DNA of 64,000 bases from Girardinichthys multiradiatus (taxonomy: Eukaryota; Chordata; Actinopteri; Cyprinodontiformes; Goodeidae): the NCBI RefSeq assembly GCF_021462225.1, contig NC_061794.1:16757784-16821783 (forward strand), given 5' to 3'. The position numbers were made by a program, and so were the translations under genes. The notes beneath the pieces were generated by a model. It was not told the origin of the DNA, did no database searches, and worked only from the letters and a program-made list of their open reading frames with translations. Numbering within the stretch: position 1 is the stretch's first letter; the number at the start of each line of letters is the position of its first letter. Shown here piece by piece: positions 1 to 11,600 of the stretch.

Positions 1-2427
1 CCTCTTGTGTTCATTGTTTCTTCTTACCCTCTGCCTATCCTAACCACTGCATCTCTGTTTTGTTACATAACACATGTTCTCATGTTTGAGTGTGTTCGAA
101 GAGCAGTGAATCTTGCAAAGAGGGGAGTGCAAATATGTGCTCACTCAGCGTGAAATCCAATTAATTAAGCTGTATCCCACCACACTGTGGACTGTTAGGC
201 TCTTACAGAGTGATTGGTAACTTCTAGCTGAACAATATGCTCTCTAACTTATGAACATCATGCTCCGGAAAGCATGTTAGTGCTTGCAGCTGTCCTGTGT
301 ATTCATTTTTACGGGTTTGTGCATATTTTGTGTCTTTCGTACCGTTTATGTGTGGGAGTATGAAACTCATCGTCTGGCTGTATCGCTGCCAAGGCTGCTG
401 TCTTTTTTTTTAACTTTCTTTTTTGTGTCGTTCTTGGCTGTCAGTGGCAATTTATGCTAAGCTTCTCTGGCCTCAAAATATAAGATTTACCAGTCTGTTT
501 TCCTATAGCCTAGACCACATGCATGTCTCAGCCATAAGAAGCCAGAAAGGTTGAGAGACATACATGTTCATTCCAGAGTAGCTGTAACAATTTAGGGATC
601 CTAAAATGTCATTTGAAGTTTGCTTTCTTTGATATAAAGGCAGACCATTTTATGGTAGTATATTTTTGATGCGGGTAATTTATATCCTGAAGAAATGGCA
701 GCCTTGTTGTTTCACTGAAGCTTGTAAATGTATGCAATACTTGTCTTTTACATACCTTGGGTAGAAATGGGACAGAGTGAGACTGCCACAGTGTGATAAC
801 ATGGACTAAAGATAATCCAATACTACACCTTGTTCAGGAGGTCACAGTATTTAAACAAAAAATTAAACCAAAACATTGTAACCCAATATAATCACATTTA
901 TTTAACACAGAAAAGAAACAGTCGTTCCTTCTGCTGCTAAAATAATATAAGCTGTTCATTTTTTTGGTCCTCCATTCCAATCGGTCGGATTTAACAATTT
1001 CAGCAAAATTTCAGCAATTTTTAACAGTATACTTTTGTGGCTTTTAATAGGAGTATATGGGAATTAACTGGAATTTATAGAAACTAAACAAATATAACAA
1101 TATTGAAGCTTTACCTTTAACTAGGACAGACAGTTTTGCATTTACACTATTCTTCTAGCACTTAGCACCCTGCTTTTTGCAGGTGTTTTGAGGCCACGCC
1201 CCGTACATTCACTCTGCATTCCTCCATCACATGTACAGATGTAGAAACCTGAAACAGTACCTGGACTGTATACATAAAGTGAAGTAGGTTTTGACTAGAT
1301 TTTTGTATAAACATATTTAATATATATTATTTAGTTCAAACATGCAACATCATATGGATGTCAGCGTGTGACAACACAAAACCTTTTATATTTATGTTTG
1401 AAAATGATTCAGAATTTTCAGATAATTTCTCTGAATTCTCATTAATTCCAAAAACTGCCTTGGAAAGGGTTCCAGTTAGCCTTTAGAGTATTTATCAGAA
1501 CGAGGGGGTCAAAGTAGATCCTAATCCGGAGCAGGATTTACTGCTTGATATTTAAAGTAGATATTTTAATAAGAATACAAGGCTTCAAAGAAAAAGTCCC
1601 ACTAAATTGCTCTTTATTCGTATTTCTTTTTTTTTTTTTTAGATCTATCTATTTAAAATTACCCAACTTGAGCACTGTTGAGTTGTTTGGTGGTCTTTCT
1701 GGATTTAGCACCACCATTCTCTCAGAGTATTAATGCCTTTGTAGTTGCTGTAATTATGTACAACTCATGTTTAAACAGGATAGGTTTATCTGTCCAGACA
1801 AAAGTGTTTAGGCGTTTAAAGAAACCAGTGTCCACATTATTTTATGCAGTTTGACAATAATTTCTCACAGAGCTTAAATGCTTGCGTGCATTTATTTATA
1901 TAAAAATTCAGCAAGTACACAGCAAGTACAGCTATTCAATTTGAGCAATTATTGTGAAGCTTTTATCTGCTTCAGTGTTATGCAGTCTAAACTATGCTAT
2001 AAGGATGACTTCAACCGATTGCAGCAAGCAAAAATATTTGCACAATTTTTCTGTTAAAAAGATTTTTAGTTGTCCTAATCACAGTTAAAAGGCTCTCATG
2101 GGTCTTATTTCTCGATCTCAGCACTTTTGGAATATTGACTTAGTCATTTTTAGGCTTTTTCTAGAGATATTCTGTAACATGATGCCATAAACCCTGGTTA
2201 TTGGTAATTAAATCATGAGCGGCTGCTCCTTCCGAGCTAACACCTGCTCTGCCCTGTTCCGCTGTGCTTTAATAAAGACATCTTGTTTATTTGCTGGGAA
2301 ATCTGCTTTTAATTAGCCAGGCAGTTTTTTTAATTTTTTCCTCTTTTAACACTACTTTTATTTCTGCTTCCCTTGTCTTATATTTCTGCCCTTCTTCCAT
2401 TCATTTCTCTTTCTGTATTCATTCCAG
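1..2427 (+). other. upstream celsr3 intron, nothing recognised
   Basis: AT-rich intron sequence. No exon with the expected TM1-TM2 residues of the CELSR heptahelical domain and no repeat family was recognised on either strand, so the previous exon lies before base 1. Confidence 0.6.
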
Positions 2428-2602
2428 TTCTTGTGCACGGTCGTTGCCATCCTGCTGCATTACTTCTTCATGTCCACCTTTGCTTGGATGTTTGTCGAGG
2501 GTCTTCATATCTACCGAATGCAGACTGAGCAGCGCAACATCAACTATGGAGCCATGAGGTTCTACTATGCCATCGGCTGGGGCGTGCCCGCCATCATCAC
2601 AG
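2428..2602 (+). CDS. celsr3: celsr3 exon with TM3 and TM4
   Basis: The exon opens after an acceptor at 2426-2427 with the frame [14 protein letters not shown] and ends at ACAG/GTAAAC. It carries the conserved TM3 cysteine, the third membrane helix, the intracellular loop ([14 protein letters not shown]) and the start of TM4 ([14 protein letters not shown]). The last base (phase 1) completes a glycine codon with the next exon. Frame and residues match family-B2/adhesion GPCRs of the CELSR type. Confidence 0.93.
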
Positions 2603-5600
2603 GTAAACGCAGAAACATATCTCAGTGGAAACGCAGACAGGCCTCTCCTCAGCTATGCTTTAATGGCAAAACACTGCCTCACACAGGATCTGCACAGTCA
2701 AATATGTCACATTCGTCCAGAGCCTGTGTTGCTGTACAGATAAGGCTTTCCTATTGACATTTGTATTAAAAAAGTTTTAGTGGCATTTTAATTTCGAGAT
2801 AGTAAAGCAGAGCTTCATAAGCAAGCCATTACTGCTGTGAGACATGTAATATCTGCCAGCTATACTTTCTCAGTTCACACACGAACCCGCACTCACACAC
2901 ACACGCACACACACATTTGCAGTTTTCATCCAGAGCCATAACGTGCTGTCAACTCACCTCTATCTGCTGCTTTTTCTGTCGCTGTCAGACCTGCAAGCTG
3001 GTGTCTCCCTTTGCCTCAAGAATGGATCTGTCTCCCACTACCTTACACACATCTACCCCCCCCCACACACACACACTTGTCATTTGCCTCAGGCAATAAA
3101 GGTGTGTTAATCTGTCTGCCTTCATTTAGACTTTTCCTGTCTCTTTCAGTTTTGCAACTGAATTTAAAATATACATATCCATGAAGGTCAGAGTCTTGAC
3201 GGAAAACATCACTGATCACAAATACCTTCCAGCACCCACATTTAACACATGAGGACAATGTGAAATGAATACCTGCAAGTTGTTTTAAAAAAAATGTTTT
3301 TTTTTTTACTTTTTAATTCTCGCATCTTATTGTAACACATTTCAAAACCTTTTAGACTTTTTCTTATTAGATGCATTAATAATTAAATTTGTGTTTCATT
3401 TGAGCTGACAGCTTTTAAAGCAGTGATTTTTCACAAAAACAAAATCTAACAGTTTGGACTGAGTCACACTGCAGTGATTTACAAAAGCATTCATTAACTT
3501 AATTTTTCGCATGGTACTACATTACAACCTGAAACTTCAATGCATTTTATTGGGGTTTTTATGTGGCAGACCAACACGAGGTTGCACATAATTGCGAGTT
3601 TGGAACAAAAGGATACATATTTTTCATTCTGTTTAGAAACGAAACTGAAAAATGTGACATGCATTTTTATTCAGCCCCCTGAGTCAGTACTTTGAGGATC
3701 CATTTTTCTCTTTCCCTACAGTTACAGCTGCAAGTCTTTTGATGTATATATCTACCAGCTAGGGACTGTTTTTTGTGTTCATTCTTCTTTGCAAAATGGC
3801 TCAAGCTCAGTCAGACTGGATGAAGAACCAGTAAGGGTGTATTCACACTTGTCCGCTTTAAACAGACCAGAGTTCATTTCTCCCCTTGGTACGGACCTTT
3901 TGTGCAGGTGTGAATACACTCAAGCGAACCCTGGTTCGGACCAAACAGCCGGACCGAGACCCACTTTTTGAGGTGGTCCCGGTCTGCTTCCAAACGGACT
4001 CTGGTGCGGTTCGCTTATGGTCGGAATACAAACCGGTCCCAATCCGAACCAACTACAAAAAAACGTACGTCTCTTTGGACATAAAAAGCCACCGTAGCCG
4101 GTAGCAAAGGTGTGTGTTGTAAGGTAATCATACCTGATAAGCTGTGTGTTAATTAGCAACGCTACTGGCTTGTTGTTGGACAAGGCACGTAGAGAACGTC
4201 GGCGTTTAGCACGCATTATTAATGGACCGTAGGCGACTGAGGCTAAGATTAGTCGTCTTTCAATCAGAAGGTTGTGGGTCCAATTCCAGCTTCCTCGTGT
4301 CATATGTCGATGTGGGCAAGGCACTTAACCTCAAGTTGCCTACAGATCTGCGTTTCGGTGTATGAATGTGTGAGCGTTAGTGAATGCGATTGGGTGAATG
4401 TGGCTCTAGTGTAAAGGGCTTTGAGTGGTCAGTATGACTGGAAAAGCGCTATATAAGTTCAGTCCATTTACCGTCTCAAAGTCTGTGTTGAATGAGCTGC
4501 TCTTCACCCTCACAATAATATTGAAGCTGTAATAACAGCACAAATATGCACGCAGCACGTCTACAGCTGTTTTCCTAAATTTCCGGGTCTGTACTCTGTC
4601 CTGCCCCCGTCGTTTCTGTCCAAAGAGAACAATGATCGTCACCCGCGTGGCTTTGTTTACAAGTAATAGTTCACTTACAAAAAGTACAATGTGAAAACAA
4701 GCCGCACCAAATGAAAAAAATAAAGTTCGCTTTTGGTCCGGACCAAACAAGTGGACCGAAGGACTTTCCTGGTGTGACGAAGCTGACGTTGGATTCCAAT
4801 TGCAGCTTCCGATTTGGGAAACAGTTAAAGGGCCATTCCAGCTCATTTTTAATTTCCTTTATCTTTAATTAGCCCCTATTTTTCATGTTCTGCATTTTAA
4901 ACTTTTTTAAGTTGGGCCTATTTTATTGTAGAGACCTTTATCCCACACGCAACAACACACTCTTTTTAGCCAGTTTTCATTACGTGCTAGAACAATCTAG
5001 TCCTGGTTTGATGAGTCTACTGTAGTTTTTTTTTATTAACCGTGTCCTGTCCGGCAGAGTATTGCTCAGAATTGTTGTCTGAGTGCCAAGAAATTGCCCA
5101 ACAGATTTACTTTCACAGGCAGAGCATCAAAGCTAATGCTTTAAAGCTCTGCTTGATATTTATAGAAGAAACTTTATTATAAACTTCTCTGAGAATATTT
5201 CAATTGTTACGGACACGGAGACTGAAATGACAAGGAAAAAAGAAGCTCAAAAAAGAGAGAGATGGGGGGAAAAAGGGGAGAAAAGGAGGAAAGAGTGGAG
5301 GAGAGAAAGAAGGATAAAGAGAATTCAAGATTACACCCTGCTTCCTTATACACCTGCAGCTGTTTTTTTTTTTTAACAAAATGGTACACGGTAATTCTGA
5401 ATGTAAAATGTACTTAGTGAGAGGTGCAGCCCAATATAGAACATCTGTGTATCTGTCAACACCTGAAGCTTAACACCTGGGAGTATGAGTGTGGACGCGC
5501 TTTTGTATACAAGGTTTCTCCACAAAAATATGCAATAGCGAGTGTGAGGACCCACAGGCCTGCCCCATGGTCCCTGGACGGACACTGAGGAGCTCTGAGT

Positions 5601-8600
5601 CACAGACATCTAAAGGCCCCTCAAAGCACAGAAACCCCAGGAGAACCACCGCCGGGACTACCACAACCCCCCCCGGAGAAGAGCAGTGGAGAGTCCCAGG
5701 GGAACCACCCAGCAGCGACAGTGCAGAAGCCCCAGGGAGCCGCAGCGACAAGTCCACAGGCCCCGCCAGCAGCCGTCCACGCCCGAGCAGATCCAGCCAT
5801 GGACCCAGAGGCCCAAGACCCCAGGACACACCACCCCCCAAGCAGAGGCCCGACAGAGCCCAGGGGGCCAGGCCCCGGCAAGCAGCCACCAGGAGTGAGC
5901 CAGTACACACCAAAGCACCCGGCCGCGGACACCGAGAACCACAAGTACACCAGCGGGCAGAGACTCCAACCACTGGCAGGCAGTGTGGCGGGGAGGAAGC
6001 TGATCCAGCAGAGGGAGCAGTTCAAGACCCAACCTGTCGCAAAAAAAAAAAAAAAAAAACAGGCACACACAGTCACAATCACCCACTCCCACCCTCATGC
6101 ATACACATAAAATCACTCACACCCAACATAAGGATAAACAACAATGGACGTCATACACTCACTCACACTCCCCATGCATACTCTATACTCCCAGGTCCAG
6201 GCGCCGGTACCCCCTCGGGGCAACCAGCCCCCGGACCCATGAGGTGGTCCCCTTCCCTTCTGGGGCAGAGGCAGGCAGACAGCGCCGGTACTGCTCCGAC
6301 CCGGGTGACCCCAGCCCAGCTTCTGCCCCCCTGCCCCAAACCCAGTCCCCAACAACCCCCATCCACCTCCGGAGAGGGGGCTATGTACAAAAGAGGGGTC
6401 CACATGGCCCAAAGCAACCCGCCAACCGGAGCTGCCCCAGGACGGAGCAGTCCCAACCCCCCAACGAGCTCCGATCCCAACTAGAGGGTGACACGGGAGT
6501 GGATTTTCTCTCCTGTCCCGCTCCCACAGAAAAATGTCTTGTCCCATCCCAATCCCAGGCCAGCATAACGAAAAAAGTCCTGTCCTGTCCCACTCCTGGT
6601 AAATTGACTCCCATTCCCATCCCACTCCCATTCAGAACGACTCCCACTCCTGTGCCTCTCCCATTTTTGTTTTCTTCATTTAGTCTTTTGGCAATTTCTT
6701 TGTTTGAAGGACCAGTTAGGTCCCTGTTTTTAGCTGTAGTAAAGGCCAGTTAAAGTAAAAAGAATAATAATGAAGAAATAATAAAATATCAAACAAGGAA
6801 ACAGACCATGCCTATCTTAGTTGAATAAACAAAATGTACATAGTTGTATTTTACTCATTTATTAACTGACTGTTTCCTTTGAACAATGACATTACTATTA
6901 TGTTTCAAATTGCTGAAACGAAAGAAAAATGCACCTAGTAAGAGAACTGTTCTTGTTGAACAAAAGTGCAAAAAAGGCAAAACCTTCACAATTTAGAAAC
7001 TGTACCTCAATGGTTCACAGCCCTGGTCCTCAGGGACCCCTTCCCTGCAAGTTTTTGATGTTTGTCTGCTCCAGAACACCTGATTCAAATTCTGACATGA
7101 CCTCCTATACAGGCATCAAGAATGGAGGGTCAAACTGGACAAAATTAACACAATAAAATCATCAATAAATAAATAAATGTTGTGAATGTCCCATAAGTTA
7201 AGTAAATGTAACATGAAAGAAATATAACATTAAATGTGCCGTTAAATTAAAGGTACCATTTATTTATTTAATACATCATTAGAAACAATAAATGTACCAT
7301 TATATCATGAAATGGACTATTATGCAATTAAATGTGCCACTGAATAATTAAGTATAATTTTAAAGACGACATGATGTAATTAGTGGTAAACTTAATATTT
7401 AATGATGTATTAAAGAAATTGTACATTTAATGGTACATTCAAATTTTTTCTATTTCACAACATATTTATTTAATATCTTCCCTTGATGAAGCCTTTCTAC
7501 GGAGTCCGCAAGGGGACATGGGGAATTTTTTCTCTTTTTGCGTTCCCATGCAATAGTCTTTGCGTTATTTCACAATGCTTTGTGGGATAGTTTCCAAACC
7601 AGATAACTGCAAAAATGAAACAAACACTACACCCGTTTGAGATTTATTGAGTTTTATTTTGAAATCAGCATTAAATAAAATTATCTTCAAATCAGACTAA
7701 AAGACAGTTTTTATCCACAAGCTGTCAAACAAACTACTGAACTCTGGATCATAATACTGCATGAAACCACATCTGTGACACTTTGTTTGCTTATTACTGC
7801 TGCATGATGTGTACTTTTTTTTTGCACGCCATTAGTGCTTTTGTTTTTATCGTGATTTGAACGGTTCTTCTTATCCTAAGCATTTCATCGCATTGTTTAC
7901 TGCGTGTTAACCTGCATATGACAAATAAACCATATCAATGACATATCAGTGTTTGTTTTATGAGCAGTTTGTCATCTGTGCTGCTGTTCCAAAATGCCAA
8001 ATGCAAAAGTATTGCGTGGGGATGCAAAAAAATAAAAATCCCCCATGTCCCCTCTCGGGCTCCGTACCTTTCCCCTCTATTGTGGCAAAGGCTCTTAAAT
8101 CTTTAGTGCACTTGCAGCAAGTTTGTTGGTCAGATGAAACTTGACACATTATGGTACTTTTGGTTTGATGTATGAAGAGATGCGGGGCTGGTTCAATCCA
8201 GAATTTGCCTTACAAGTGTCCCTTAATCACTGATGTACTTGATTATGACTAAACACGTTTTACAAGCAGCAGACTGCGTGTTAAAACCGCTACATTCAAC
8301 TCTCCTGAAGTTCGGTAATATTTGCGACTTTCCTGTCAGCTCTATGAGTTTAATAGATAAGTCCTTACTTCTGACTTTAGGTTACAAATCCAATTTTACC
8401 ACGTCCAGTTCTCCACCTGCGTTCAGGATGGAGGGAGCAAACATTGAGCAGAAGCACTGTTGGCTTGTGGGTCGTATAGTTCGTTTGACTCGCATTATAG
8501 TATAGGCATCTTGGAAAAAAACTACAGGTCCTTCTCAAAATATTAGCATATTGTGATAAAGTTCATTATTTTCCATAATGTCATGATGAAAATGTAACAT

Positions 8601-11600
8601 TCATATATTTTAGATTCATTGCACACTAACTGAAATATTTCAGGTCTTTTATTGTCTTAATATGGATTATTTTGGCATACAGCTCATGAAAACCCAAAAT
8701 TCCTATCTCACAAAATTAGCATATCATTAAAAGGGTCTCTAAACGAGCTATGAACCTAATCATCTGAATCAACAAGTTAACTCTAAACACCTGCAAAAGA
8801 TTCCTGAGGCCTTTAAAACTCCCAGCCTGGTTCATCACTCAAAACCCCAATCATGGGTAAGACTGCCGACCTGACTGCTGTCCAGAAGGCCACTATTGAC
8901 ACCCTCAAGCAAGAGGGTAAGACACACAAAGAAATTTCTGAACGAATAGGCTGTTCCCAGAGTGCTGTATCAAGGCACCTCAGTGGGAAGTGAGAAGCAG
9001 CAATGGACTGTTGCTCAGTGGTCCAAAGTACTTTTTTCGGATGAAAGCAAATTCTGCATGTCATTCGGAAATCAAGGTGCCAGAGTCTGGAGGAAGACTG
9101 GGGAGAAGGAAATGCCAAAATGCCAGAAGTCCAGTGTCAAGTACCCACAGTCAGTGATGGTCTGGGGTGCCGTGTCAGCTGCTGGTGTTGGTCCACTGTG
9201 TTTTATCAAGGGCAGGGTCAATGCAGCTAGCTATCAGGAGATTTTGGAGCACTTCATGCTTCCATCTGCTGAAAAGCTTTATGGAGATGAAGATTTCATT
9301 TTTCAGCACGACCTGGCACCTGCTCACAGTGCCAAAACCACTGGTAAATGGTTTACTGACCATGGTATCACTGTGCTCAATTGGCCTGCCAACTTTCCTG
9401 ACCTGAACCCCATAGAGAATCTGTGGGATATTGTGAAGAGAACGTTGAGAGACTCAAGACCCAACACTCTGGATGAGCTAAAGGCCGCTATCGAAGCATC
9501 CTGGGCCTCCATAAGACCTCAGCAGTGCCACAGGCTGATTGCCTCCATGCCACGCCACATTGAAGCAGTCATTTCTGCCAAAGGATTCCCGACCAAGTAT
9601 TGAGTGCATAACTGTACATGATTATTTGAAGGTTGACGTTTTTTGTATTAAAAACACTTTTCTTTTATTGGTCGGATGAAATATGCTAATTCTGTGAGAT
9701 AGGAATTTTGGGTTTTCATGAGCTGTATGCCAAAATCATCCGTATTAAGACAATAAAAGACCTGAAATATTTCAGTTAGTGTGCAATGAATCTAAAATAT
9801 ATGAATGTTAAATTTTCATCATGACTTTATGGAAAATAATGAACTTTATCACAATATGCTAATATTTTGAGAAGGACTTGTACACAATGGCGGCGTCGAT
9901 CCAAGTTTTTTTTTTCTTAAAGTTTATAACAAAGTCTCAGTTTTACATTTCCAAAGACAATTGATCCTAGTTTATTTTCCCTCCAATTGGTTAGCTCCCG
10001 CTCCCGTCTGCTCCCGTAAATGTTTTATCCTGTACCGTCCCAATCACGTGATCTTTACTGATGCTGTCTCCAGTCCCGCGGGATTCCCATGGGAATCCCG
10101 TGACCCGTGGAATTCCCGAAAAAATGTCAGCCTCTAATCCCAACCCCATGAGTCTCCCACCCCCAGTGAACCCCAACAAGAACCTCCCCACAGGGCCACC
10201 AACAACAAGGACACCGATATCGAACACATCCCCCCGAACCCAAACGGCACAAATCCCCACCCCCACAGGGGCACACCCCCACAGGTGAACTCCGTGACCG
10301 AGAAGCCGATGAAGCCACACCCACACAGCGGAAGCTCCACACACAGCCCCGCTCTAAGAACCCCCACCGCACCCCGCTTCCCCACCACACAGCGCGCCGC
10401 AACGGTAAGGCAAGGGCCCTGCGCAACGCCACCCCCGCCCACCGGCACAACAGGGCAGACCCCACCCAGCACCGCACCCACAACCGGACCCCCGACCCCA
10501 CACCATGATGGGACAAACTCATCCACCAAGAGGTCCCCGGCCAGCGGCAGGAACCCAGGGCCAGTGACCTCACCACGCCCCCCTCAGCAACAAAAAACAC
10601 TACATCACTGCCACTGTACATCACTGTACAGTGATGTACAGTGGCAGTGTACATCACTGTAGTTTTTGAGTTGGAGCAGATTAAAGATGCTCAAAGTAAT
10701 GAAAAATGAGGTGGAATGGTCCTTTAACTGTTTCCCGAATCAGAAGCCAACTTCAGCTTTGTTTTTTTTACGTGGTCTCAGTCCGCTTCCAAATGGATAT
10801 GGTTCGCTTATGGTCTCAATACGAACCGGCCCCGATCCGACCCAACTACAGCAAACATATGTCTCAAGCCACTGTAGCTGGTAGCAAAGGTGTATGTTGT
10901 ACTGAAATAAAACCTGATCAGTTGTATGTTGCTTTATCTTCACTACTCTCATATGTTGATGGGGTTATTAAAGCAAAAAACAGTGGAATGCAATCTTTTT
11001 ATTGCCTTATAAATATATAGTTACTAACAGGATCAAAGAATCTTTATTTAGAATTTTACAAAGATATTGTCCAGTAAAAGATAATATTTGTTGTTTCTTT
11101 CCAAATGTTAGTAAAAACTGCTCCTTTTGTCAGTGTGAAGTTGAAAGTATCGAACATTTATTTGTGGAATGTTTTCATGTTGTAATATTTTCATTGGATT
11201 TACAAAGTCTCCTTACAAAGAAAACTGGAAAGAATATTCCAACATTGCTTGCAACATTTAAATGTTCTTTAGATTAAATATACATAGTCAATTTAATTAT
11301 AATGCTAGCAAAATATTATGTCCACAAGATGAAATGGAGTAAAAGTATTCCCTCCTGTAATAATTTTAAGGACACTGACTAAAAAATATATCTCGCCTCT
11401 ATTCAAAAATTTAACTTAAATAATCAGAAACTTGGAAAAACAATAGCACTTGTTGAAAAATTTAGTTTTATCTCATAAGCATACCCCTTTACTATTTTGT
11501 TTTCCTCAATTTCCGGGTCTGTCCTCTGTCCCGCCCCCGTCATTTCTGTCCAATGGGAGCAATGATCGTCACCCGCGTGGCTTTGTTTATAAGTAACACT

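Larger units (their letters stand above)
6482..10136. mobile_element. non-autonomous hAT-type transposon with 8-bp target duplication
   Basis: The element begins TAGAGGGTGACACGGGAG and its other end, read in reverse complement, begins TAGAGGCTGACA. It is flanked by a perfect 8-bp direct repeat ATCCCAAC (6474-6481 and 10137-10144), the duplication size of hAT transposons. Subterminal parts at both ends are rich in CCCGT/ACGGG and CTCCC words. I see no hAT transposase frame. The interior is largely made of other elements (7498-8066 and 8525-9880). It splits the C-rich repeat, whose two halves read on cleanly across the duplication. Confidence 0.82.

Noticed and set aside
5470..6753. Overlapping long open frames on both strands (up to 331 codons)
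   Set aside because: They lie in a C-rich repeat block that lacks A/T-rich stop codons. The translations are low-complexity P, T, S and G-W strings with no domain, and all frames are open alike.
9991..10662. Open frames of 75-176 codons in the second C-rich part
   Set aside because: Same composition effect as the first C-rich part, of which this is the continuation.
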